A stretch of DNA of 64,000 nucleotides. Source: Doris montereyensis. Taxonomy: Eukaryota > Mollusca > Gastropoda > Nudibranchia > Dorididae. Shown here in pieces: positions 24,721 through 34,113 of the stretch. A program made the translations under genes and the position numbers. Where the stretch lies: the NCBI GenBank assembly GCA_037039925.1, contig JAXRKP010000403.1, forward strand, positions 253,501 to 317,500, in the 5' to 3' direction. The notes beneath the pieces are model-generated. The model did not search any database and was not told where the DNA came from. It saw nothing but the letters and a program-made list of their open reading frames with translations. Each line of letters begins with the position of its first letter. The first letter of the stretch is position 1.

Positions 24721-25116
24721 GAGAGTGACTTGAATTTTCTGCTGACGTTTTTTCTTGAAGAAATCAAGAGGTCGTGATTTTGGACTCCTTGTAGGTCTAT
24801 ATAATAATGTTGTGAAAGAAAGAATTTCAACGAAACAGCTTCCACATTTGTTTCCCATTATAAAGCTAAATGTGTTATTTGTGAAAAATACCATAAAGGA
24901 GACCAAAAGAATGTTTTACATTTTTAAAATGTTCAATAAGGGAAAGGTTTAAGCTTTTGAAAGCAAAGTCATTGTGCTTTGCATATTTCAGTACTGAACA
25001 CCTAAGTAAGTCATGTGGAGAAAAATGTAAGATCTGTAGGGGAGGTCATCATTAATTTGTACTAGGGATAACAGTGTGAAAAGGCAAAACCGTTCTTCTG
25101 GCTCACCTAAGACCCA

Positions 25117-25552
25117 GTGAAAAGTAAATCAAGAAAGGTTTACACCTTAGATCTTGAGGGAGACAATGGCCATTTTGTAAAACCAGATGCAACTGAAATT
25201 CAAACAATATGTGCACCTATCTACCAACCAGGACTGAATGCTAAGGCCTTATCCTTTGTAAAACATTTTCAATTGTGTCAAAATTATCAGGATGGGGAAA
25301 CACTGAGAATAGATATCCTAATAGGGATGGATACTATCATGGGCTCTTATGAGAGGGGATATTGTTTCAATCCCTGAATCAAATCTTGCCTTACAGAAAA
25401 CAGTTTTTGGTTGGATAATGTCAGGTTCATTCAACAATGACACTCAAAATACGTGTATCATTTCTCACCAATTACTGTGTTGTGATCCATCTACCACATT
25501 TTCAAAACATGTGGGAATTAGATTCCATAGGAACGGGATGAATTACAAATGA
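25117..25552 (+). pseudogene. BEL/Pao protease-region pseudogene
   Basis: Contains YTLDLEGDNGHFV, EIQTICAPIYQP and LRIDILIGMDTIMG, matching the DUF1758-type aspartic protease/pre-RT region. The second frame at 25349-25552 continues with ALQKTVFGWIMSG. Frames shift near 25370. Confidence 0.75.
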
Positions 25553-25717
25553 AAGATGAAGAATTAATTATTGTCCATAGATTTGAAGATTCTCTTAAAA
25601 ATGAAAATGGGAATTATGGGATGAAACTCCCATGGAAACATGAATAGGCCATTCAAAGCCTCATGAACAATTAAGTTATTGCTAAATCTTGAGTGACTAG
25701 ACTAATGAAAAGGACTA

Positions 25718-26765
25718 GTGGTGACTCAGTTTATCAAAAGATACCTTGAGATATTTGATGAAATGGAGGCGGAAGGTATTATAGTTGAGGTTTCAAAGGA
25801 GGAAATCAGTAAGGGATATCCAATATATTATTTACCTCATCATCCTGTTGTGAAAGAAAACTCTTTGTCGACAAAGACACGCCCAGTGTTTGACGCATCG
25901 TGCCCAGGTCGAAAAGGTGTATTCTTAAACGATTGTCTTCATGCAGGGCCATGCCTTTTACCGGACCTTATTTCTGTGCTGCTCAGATTCAGAAGATGGC
26001 CTGTTGCTTGAACCTTAGGATTGACCCTGCAGATACAGATGTGCATAGGTTTTTGTTGCCAAATGGTGAAGGATGGTGAAGGTCATGAAGTTTGATCGCG
26101 TTCCTTTTGGTATCAAAGCAAGATTGAGGAGGCAAACTGCATAATGTCAGCAGCTTCATTGCCACTGGTTAAGTGGGCCAGTAATAATTCTTTGGTTGAT
26201 GAGAAGTTGAAAGACATTGGTGATCAGAAAAGTGTCTGATCATCAGGACTCTTCTTTCAGTGTACTTGGTGTACAATGGAATAGGGAAGATGATTCATTC
26301 ATTTTCAAGGGGTTGACTCTCGATATGAATATCTGTTTCATGAAAAGAGCGGTTTTAGGTGTTATAGCAAGGATTTTTGATCCTTTGGGGCTGTTGTCTC
26401 CATTTATTATATCGCTGAAAATAATCTTTCAGGACATCTGGAAATCAAGATTTGAATGCGACCAGGTTCTGTCCTTAATGTTTCAGCATAGAGTGATGAA
26501 ATGGAACAAGGGATTGAAACATATCACAGAGTTTCAAATCCCCAAAGGTTATTCTGGGGAAGCTTGGACGTTGGACTGTGTTTATGGACTTATGTTTTCT
26601 GTGATGCCAGTGAAAAGGCTTATGGAGCATGTGTTTATCTGGCGATGAAATTGTTGAATGGTTCATATACTTCAACATTGGTGTATTCAAAGGCAAAGAT
26701 TGCTCCTTTATAGGCGATATCATTGCCTTGTTTTGAGTTGCTTGGCGCTCTATTGGCAGCGTGCC
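25718..26765 (+). pseudogene. BEL/Pao reverse transcriptase and RNase H pseudogene, 5' part
   Basis: Contains YYLPHHPVVKENS, TRPVFDASCPGRKGVFLNDC and LLPDLISVLLRFRRWPVA (25718-26011), typical Pao RT fingers. The palm catalytic segment that should follow is degraded. Then come FDPLGLLSPFIISLKIIFQDIW (26370-26440), FCDASEKAYGACVYL (26592-26640) and LVYSKAKIAPL. The last readable motif, LELLGALLAACL-like, is cut by a piggyBac insertion at the TTAA at 26766-26769. Confidence 0.85.
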
Positions 26766-26769
26766 TTAA

Positions 26770-28385
26770 CCCAAAGCATCCCGATGTGGCCGATGAAAAC
26801 ACACGGTGAGGCGTCCCGATGCGGCCGGTTGGAACCAGGTGAATGTCACTATAGTTAAACTCTTCTACCAAATAAACCATGCTATTTCCTGTAATTTTAT
26901 TGCCTTCTAGAAGTAGAGAAGAAGTCATAGTCAAAGTAACCGCTTACAGAACTGCAATCAGTCGCATAGTCTTTTTTTCTACGATTTTTAGAAAACACAG
27001 CTATTTTTGTTATCACCATGGCGTTTCAGTTCTTGAATTCTTTGATCGAAAGTGCGATAAATGATGATGGTATTGTTGAAAATGGTTATGAAAGTGACTC
27101 AGGTGATTCAAATTTAGATGAATCTGACATTGATGTTGATCCTAGAGAACTAGATGATAAGAATCAGTGTCAGACGAAACAACGATGCTGGTCCCGATAT
27201 TAGACCTGGGCCCAGTGGTGAAGGGACTCAGAATGTGAAAATCTTCGTGATATTTTTCCATAATTTTGATGAATATTCAGGTGCTGTTGTGGATTTATCA
27301 GAAGAAACAGAGCCTATTGATGTTTTTGAGTTGTTTTTTCCACCAAGTCTCTATGAATTGATAGTAGAAGAGACAAACAAATATGCAGACCAGAGACAAG
27401 AGGGAGACTAATAAGATAGACAAGGACTGGAAATCAGTGACTGTGGACGACATTCGCAAATTTCTGCACAAAAACATTATGTTTGGAATACATGACATGC
27501 CTGAATTCAGGATGTACTGGTCTTCTGACAAGATGCTTCGGGTGGATGCCGTCGCCGACGTGATGACACGAGCACGGTTCTGGTGTCGTCGACGCGAAAT
27601 TCCAACACTCGCCGCTGAATACCATATTCACATGGGCGGTGTTGATCTTGCTGACCTATATTGTGCCTCATACCAAGTCGGCATGGCAAGTAAGAGGTGG
27701 TGGCGATATATGTTTTGGTTTTTAGTCCAAAGTGCACTGATAAATTCGTTCCTGCTCCTCAAGTCAGCTGTGCCAACTGCAAAAGAGGATCGGCCGCTGC
27801 AAAGCATCTGGCTTTCCGCCTCAGCGTGATGAAAAGCCTTCTCCTGCTGTCATCAACGACCACTACAAGGCAACAGCCAGACATGCCAGCCATTGGCGGG
27901 TCTGTGAACAATGGTGTCATCCACAAGAGTAGTCGTCTCGAAGGCAGGAAAAAACGGTGTTATCAGTGTTCAGTCGACAAGAGGAAAACCCCTAAAACTG
28001 TCTATGGCTGTGGTATTTGTGCAGTACATCTTTGTGAAGGACAATGCTATGTTAAATTTCACAAATTATTATAGAAAAGTTAATTTTTGTCATTTAATAT
28101 GATCTTGTGATGAGTGAAATGTGAAAAATCATCACCAAAATTCGCAATTTTCAACTTTGTATATATTTTTTACGGTAACTTGTCATAGTTTTCATTAGAA
28201 TATTATTTTTTTTTCTAAAGGGTTGTTTATTCTTTTTCCTTGTGAATTTTTTCTATTGATTTTGAGCTGTGAAATATGTTTTAAAATGTGTTTGAATGAT
28301 TTTGGTAATTTTGTGTGCAAGAGTTATTTCCCCTTCCTGGGTTGCTTGGATGAATTTTAGGCTGGTGAGCCTGGGATGCTTTGGG
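26770..28385 (+). mobile_element. piggyBac transposon, internally deleted, nested in BEL pol
   Basis: 1616 bp between TTAA sites (26766-26769 and 28386-28389) with perfect 13-bp inverted repeats CCCAAAGCATCCC and GGGATGCTTTGGG. The left subterminal part repeats a GCATCCCGATGTGGCCG-like unit. It encodes a broken piggyBac transposase. Confidence 0.96.
27018..28073 (+). pseudogene. piggyBac transposase pseudogene with missing catalytic core
   Basis: The start MAFQFLNSLIE (27018) is followed by an acidic N-terminal region, VFELFFPPSLYELIVEETN (27330-27380), ITVDDIRKFL-type residues and MFGIHDMPEFRMYWS (27440-27520), RVDAVADVMTRARF, then directly YHIHMGGVDLADLY (27620-27662) and SKRWWRYMFWFLVQSALINSF. 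The stretch that should lie between RARF and the HMGGVDLAD motif, including the first two catalytic aspartates, is absent. The cysteine-rich C-terminal domain remains (CYQCSVDK, GCGICAVHLCEGQC, 27958-28060). Frames change near 27180, 27410 and 27780. Confidence 0.9.
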
Positions 28386-28921
28386 TTAATGTGTTTGTAA
28401 AAAATTCTCTGAAGTTACCCAAAGGTGTGTCCTGTGTTTGTTACACAGAATCGATGGTTGCTCTTTGTTGGATTCGAGGAAATCTGGTACGGTGGAAAAC
28501 ATTTGTGAGCAACAGGGTTGCTCTTTGTTGAATTCGAGGAAATCCGGTACAGTGTAAAACATTTGTGAGCACGTGCCACAAGGGTTGCTGAAATTCAGAG
28601 TATCACTAAACCAGATGACTGGTGTCATATACCTGGGAAGGATTTGATATCCAGAGGAATACCAGATGAGGATCTTGTGTCGTCAAATTGTGGCTTAATG
28701 GACCTGATTGAGATTGGTTAAGCCTCATGAAATTTTTTATCATGCTGAATAGGAAGTCGATGATGTGGATTTGGCGGTTGAATCACTGCCCTCGGACCAA
28801 TTACTTGCTCAGTCAGAGCCAGTTGTAATATTTGAGATATCCAGGTGGAGTTCATTTCATAAGGTTATTCGCATTATTGCATGGGTGTACAAATTCATTC
28901 ATAGAACAAGATGTCCTTCAG
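28386..28921 (+). pseudogene. BEL/Pao pol, continuation after the piggyBac insertion
   Basis: Reading resumes with NVFVKNSLKLPKG, then YTESMVALCWIRGN and RWKTFVSNR (RNase H end), a 60-bp duplicated unit, ITKPDDW with HIPGKDLISRG (28595-28665), and WSSFHKVIRIIAWVYKFI (28850-28905). Together with the 5' part this shows the host frame was whole when piggyBac landed. Integrase is missing. Confidence 0.82.
28456..28575 (+). repeat. 60-bp tandem duplication in BEL RNase H region
   Basis: Two adjacent units with exact 60-base period share GGTTGCTCTTTGTTG, ATTCGAGGAAAT and AAAACATTTGTGAGC. Twenty codons were duplicated in frame. The second unit has since gained TGG-to-TGA and TGG-to-TGT changes. Confidence 0.9.
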
Positions 28922-29259
28922 TCTCACAGCAGTTGGCTTTTGGCCTTTCTCCTCCATCAATCGGTGATGCCTAACGTGTTATGTAGGTCACGACAGGACA
29001 CACTCACTCACAGATGACAAATATGTAATATAATATATCGTATGTACACATCAGCCTAAATCAAACACAAGTGAATCTACAGTTTATCACACGTTTGCAA
29101 TAGATCAATCAACGATCTCAATACTTCCTGTACTCACTAGCCAGGTTTAGTTCCCAGGTTTTGGCACCAAATGTTCACGAACATTGTTAGACACTCATAC
29201 AACTTTGATCTGTGACTTTGTGTTCAAGTTATTTCAGTCTAACAAAGTTCGTGAACATT
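28922..29259 (-). mobile_element. Inverted copy of BEL leader, primer site and LTR terminus
   Basis: Read on the minus strand, 28922-29169 matches 22184-22440 (GGTGCCAAAACCTGGGAAC, AGGAAGTATTGAGATCG, ATTCACTTGTGTTTGATTTA, TGGAGGAGAAAGGCCAA). It ends in two LTR-terminal arms (29170-29192 and 29237-29259) forming a 23-bp inverted repeat. Confidence 0.8.
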
Positions 29260-30104
29260 AGTTTATGAACAGTATGAAACATGCTGGCATTGATAATGTC
29301 TAATCAGTAACACGCTCAGGTCGCCTCTAGGCAGAATTATAGGAAATTTCTCCCCAAAGGAAAGGTCTGAGAATTGAAGCCTATTCTGAGCACGTATCAA
29401 ACCATCATGATCCATAAAGGATTCGGTTTGCAGATGTAAGATGAACACTTTGGCCTGACAACAGAGTGCAGATTTCTTTCACTTTCAGGTAAAAAAAAAT
29501 ATTGAAGTTGAACGTGCTCCATCAATTTGACTTCAGCTAAACGAAGTTCAGCGATACGCCGGATTTACCGTTTGCCTGCTACAAACCTCTCAGCACAATG
29601 CCCGGTATTTGCTAGGAAGGAAGGACGGGTCAAGAGAGGCCTGAATATTCCTTCTTCTTGTTACTGTCTTACGCTCATCCTCTTTTAAAATAATGCTCTC
29701 TGATTGGTCAAAAACCATATAGTAAACATGAAAAAAACGTGTTGAGGCTCATAAGCTTACATCCAGAAAGCCATCGTTTGGGTCTATTTCTAAAGGGGTG
29801 TGTTCACCATTATATTTGCCTTGGACAACTGGTAGTAACGATGCTAACAGCTGTACTTTGTATGAAGTAGGCTTGTATACAACTTTCATTTATTGGTCAC
29901 CCCTATTGTAAAATGGAATGATCCTACTAGGACAAGTCCATCGCCAGAGGGGTGTGAATGTGAGCTGGTCTGTTTTGAGAGTGTCAGATTGAGCTGATGA
30001 TAAAAATGTGTGTTTGCACAAATACGTAATTGGTCTTGTTGTCTCCTACTAAATTGAAAAGAATGGAAACATCCTGGCTTGGCTTGGGCGAGACCAGATG
30101 TTTA
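29260..30104. other. Spacer with LTR-like fragment
   Basis: 29547-29637 resembles the LTR segment 21927-22020 in the same orientation. The rest shows no gene. Confidence 0.5.
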
Positions 30105-30446
30105 ATAATAATAATAATAAATCTTTATTGTCCTTTTCAGGCAATTCATGTTAGGTTCACATAAATCATTTTACACTTCACAATGCACATAACAAAGCGA
30201 ACTAAGGGTGATAATAATGACGATGGTAAAAAACAAACAAAAACCCCCAACAAAGATAGCAATGACAACAAAAGTTAATCATAATAATAATGGTGAACAT
30301 AGTAGTCGCAGAAGTAGTTCTAGCATTCGTAATATTTCTAGTAGTTGCCAACATTATAGTAGATGGTGAAATGAACAGGCAATAATGTCATAATGTAAAA
30401 GTAGATACAGAAAATAATTACACAATTTGAGGATTTACATTTCTCT

Positions 30447-30493
<47 letters not shown>

Positions 30494-30508
30494 TCCCTCT
30501 CCCTCTCC

Positions 30509-30572
<64 letters not shown>

Positions 30573-31210
30573 AGCATTCCATCATCAACCAAGACAACCA
30601 TGATAATGATATTATAATATTGTCAATGTTCTGCAGAGAGGCAACTTAGTAACAGCAATAGATGTGCATTGTCTTATCAGATTTACTAGTCTATGTGTTA
30701 GATCAATAGGAAATATTTTGACTTATAATTTTACTTCATTTGCTTGTTGCGACATTAGTGTTGATAAATTTTATGCTGTAGGGGACAAATGTAGCTTTAT
30801 GTCGGTTGGTTCTACACCGAGATTCTCTATATCTTCTGCCGGATGGAAGTAACATAAATTCACTGTTCAGAGGGTGTTTTACTTCATCAATAATTGATTT
30901 TCTTTCTACAGCTTTTTTATAGCACTGCTCCATGTTTTGCAATTTCTCATTGACTATATTTCCTGATTCTTTTACCAATCTTTGTAACTTATTTTTCTGC
31001 CTTACACCACACCCTCCATACCATACAGTAATGCCAAAAGTTATGATACTCAACAATAACGATTGAAATATTTGTTTCATGGTACTTTTGCTTGTACCAA
31101 AGACTCATAATTTTCTGAGAATGTACGCTGTGAAGCTTTCTTAATGATTGACATGTGACTGAATGAGTTCAATAGATTGGTGATGGCCTGGTCAGAAGTC
31201 ACACTTCCTC
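30105..31210 (-). mobile_element. Rex1-like LINE 3' fragment
   Basis: The minus frame at 30736-31080 has SIITFGITVWYGG, RLVKESGNIV, HPLNSEFMLLPSGRRY and CRTNRHKATFVP, the C-terminal tail of Rex1/Babar-type LINE proteins. An upstream frame adds KKASQRTFSENYES (to about 31200). The 3' end at 30105-30140 has the usual GGACAATAAAGATTT followed by (ATT)n. It is severely 5'-truncated. A (CT)n tract (30449-30567) interrupts the 3'UTR. Confidence 0.83.
30449..30567. repeat. (CT)n/(CTCTCC)n microsatellite
   Basis: CT repeats with a central CCCTCT run. Confidence 0.97.
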
Positions 31211-31966
31211 TGAACTTGTAAAACTTTGTGGGCAGCCTTGCTGCGGCGATGACTGTCAGCGAGCCAACTAGCATGTGGCAGCCATTGCTCTGGCTGCGAG
31301 CCGCTTTTCTGGTGTTAATATTGCTCTTGTCAACTTTTGAACAGAGAGAGAGGACAAGACCAAGAGAGATAGATCTAGAAATGACTACGTCATCAATGAT
31401 GAGTACCTGAGGGAAAAAATGCTAGATCTGTTTGACTATTTGTCATTAGTATCGAATGTATTGCCGATTACGAATCGAGTAGCGTTTGGCACTCGTTACT
31501 CGAGTACATTCTCACGATAACGTCATTTCATTGTTCTCACTCTCACTAGTCTCGGCATCATCGATTGCCGAATTGACAGCGTCACCTGTAAAAGTGTCCG
31601 TCAACCATGCCGCAGGCTCAACTTTTAAATCGTATCACGAAATCAAGAAAGCTTGAGAGAAAAAACATTCTTTCTTGACACAAATCACACACACCACATA
31701 GATCTAGACCCATTCGTGACACAAGACCTAAGAAAGATAGAAGAGGAGAGAGACACATGATATGCACTACATGACTGAGAGAGGACAAGACTAAGAAAGA
31801 CAGGAGAGAGACGCACAAACACTCTCTGAGTGAGAGATATTTAGATCAATTTATGCACGCCACACCTAGATTGTTGCACCGTTCCCATCCGCCAGTCATC
31901 TGTAATTTGTCGATACCAGGGGGGGAAATAATGAAAATGTCAAATAGTAACATTAACAACAGGGTA
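31211..31966. other. Spacer without recognisable gene
   Basis: Purine-rich and pyrimidine-rich patches only. Frames at 31228-31410 and 31618-31818 show no motifs. Confidence 0.5.
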
Positions 31967-32983
31967 CAGTAGTCGCTGGATAAACGCACACTTCATAAAA
32001 AGCACACTCTGCATAAACACACGCTTTCCTTTGTTGACCGATCTTTTACAATATAATAACAGTGTGTAAAGAGTGAAGACACAGTCTACACGCATGAAGG
32101 CATGCTTTTTCTCTAATGCAACCTCATACCAAATCCATTGGAGGCCTTAAAGCGAGTATTTTGTTGAGCTTTTGTCAGAAATAACAATAGCAAATGTGTC
32201 TCTAGTGTGTCAGTTTTCTTTCATGTCTAGTTTTATTGTTTGTCCGAGTCCAAGTACTACCCAGACGAAGGTATCAGACAGTCTTAAGTCTTATGTCATG
32301 TCTGGCCTACACTGTCGATCCCGCTTCTCAGAGAGAGAGAAAGAGAGAGGGGGGGGGAGTGATTTCTCATTGGTCAAAGGCTGTCCGTCCAGATATTATT
32401 AGTATTCTGTGGAACATGACTTTATCGATCGACCCACATGCCATATGATGGCTGTGGCAGTGAGCGGAGATTTCGAGCAATGGAATAGACTACGATTGGT
32501 TACAGGTGATGCACGCACTCAGCACTCACTGAAAGAGAGCAAGGGTGTGAGTGCAGGGCTTACTGTTCACAGACCATGAGTGATTAGTTAGAGGGTTTGT
32601 TTTGAGCATGAAAGATCTACATTTGCCCAGTCACTTCTTTTTACAAAGCTAGGACTCAGGAGCAATGCATTATCTTCCGAAAATTTGTATGACTTCTGAT
32701 CTGCTTTCCGAGATGTCAAATAAAAAAAACAACAAAGCAAACACAACAAAAAACAAAAGAAACAAAAAACTAAAATTACGCTTTTACACGATAGCGTATA
32801 GGCCTATCTGTCGCGCTAATGTGCGTGATAGTCAAGGGGCGTAATCAATAACCCATGACATCTTACCTTTAATTAAAGTTTAATAAAGAGTTATCTCCCA
32901 GTGATTTCAAATAAACACATGGTACACATAAGCGTGTGTTTTTCTCAGCGCCCAAAGGGCGTGCGTTTAACTAGCGACTACTG
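31967..32983. mobile_element. TA-flanked pogo/Tc1-type MITE
   Basis: 1017 bp between TA dinucleotides (31965-31966 and 32984-32985). Inverted termini of about 25 bp: the left starts CAGTAGTCGCTGGATAAACG and the right ends CGTTTAACTAGCGACTACTG. The left end repeats ATAAACGCACAC-like words. No transposase code is seen. Confidence 0.88.
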
Positions 32984-32985
32984 TA

Positions 32986-33976
32986 TTATCATTAGATGTA
33001 TAATTTCATGAATTACTCATTACAAAAATACAAACTCTATTCCTAATTTAACTGGGATCATGCTGAGGACCATTATTCATCATTAATGATGAATGGGGAA
33101 CCAAGTTAGCGACCAGCTCCTTTTACCCGCAATGAGGAAAAGTGTCGATGTCCATCCATCATTAATGATCAATAGTACTGGTCTTTTTAGACGCAATAAT
33201 CCATTGCGAAATACAGAGTCGAGCCTATAGGTTCTACACAGCGGCCATCTTCTTTCTTTCTCACTGTTTTCACCGTGGGCAAGATAAAATTTAGGATTTT
33301 TCACCGCGTCAACTCTATGGGACTGCCTAGAAAGAAAAGTTATTGGTATGCGTTTTCCCCTGCGACCTACGTTTGCCTCGGATAGGTGCATTTTCGTTTA
33401 CTCGTATTATCCATAACACTTTTTATAATACTTGTTACTTTAAATAGACTGCACACGTGATATGGATCCATGAACATCAAGGGGAAAGAATAAAAAACTT
33501 ACCTTTTGTAGGATTTTGGATCTCTTAAAACAATTTCAGCTATGTGTCTTTCTTTTATTTATTGTCTTTTAGTATGTATATAATTCTTATTGTAAATGAA
33601 CTTGTATCATTGAAAATTCCAAATGACTTAAGGCATATCTTCAGCGTCATAGCTGTCTCTAAGATTAACGCAGGTCTTTCGTTCATAAGTGACATAAGTC
33701 ATTAGAAGTAGGCAGTTTTATTTTTCTATTTGATTATTTTGGTTGTTAAGAAATCAAAATGTATCCTTCTTTCTCCTTTCACTGTCTCATACTATATCAA
33801 TGTTTCATCTTGTTCTTTCCTCGTAACTTTATTTCACCCAGGGATTGTCACATATGGTGGACATGGTAAATTTCATTGGGGGGAGGGAATTTTAACTTAT
33901 TTTGTTTTCTTTTTTAATATGAATTTTGAAATCAGTCAGCATGCACATCATTTAAATGTACAATTTTTTGTTTCAG
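32986..33976. other. Region upstream of the BANF1 coding exon
   Basis: It should contain the BANF1 promoter and an untranslated first exon, because the first coding exon starts at a splice acceptor (TTTTTTGTTTCAG, ending 33976). The untranslated exon could not be placed. The minus frame at 33083-33391 (102 codons) is unrecognised. Confidence 0.4.
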
Positions 33977-34113
33977 CTTCTTCTATCATGTCTTCTACGT
34001 CAAAGAAACACAGGAGCTTTATTTCAGAGCCCATGGGAGATAAACCTGTGAAAGAACTAGCTGGTGTCGGAGATGTCTATGGTAGCCGGTTGACTGAGAA
34101 GAACTATGACAAG
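33977..34113 (+). CDS. BANF1: BANF1 first coding exon (with 11 bases of 5'UTR)
   Basis: Acceptor at 33976, ATG at 33988 and donor GTGAGT from 34114. It encodes residues 1-42. The acceptor before the ATG implies an untranslated upstream exon. Confidence 0.92.

Larger units (their letters stand above)
22106..29259 (+). mobile_element. BEL/Pao retroelement with nested Tigger and piggyBac insertions
   Basis: Order on the plus strand: LTR end and primer site (22106-22203), leader to 22646, a Tigger-type insertion (22647-23786), leader plus gag (from about 23940), aspartic protease and reverse transcriptase (25117-26765), a piggyBac insertion (26770-28385), the rest of RNase H and downstream pol (28386-28921), then an inverted copy of the leader and primer site (28922-29169) ending in LTR terminal sequence (29170-29259). 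Integrase and a normal 3' LTR are absent. Coding parts carry many stops and shifts. BEL/Pao identity rests on DUF1759-type gag and Pao-type pol motifs. Confidence 0.85.

Noticed and set aside
33083..33391. 102-codon minus frame upstream of BANF1
   Set aside because: No domain, signal or splice pattern; composition is like the surrounding noncoding DNA.
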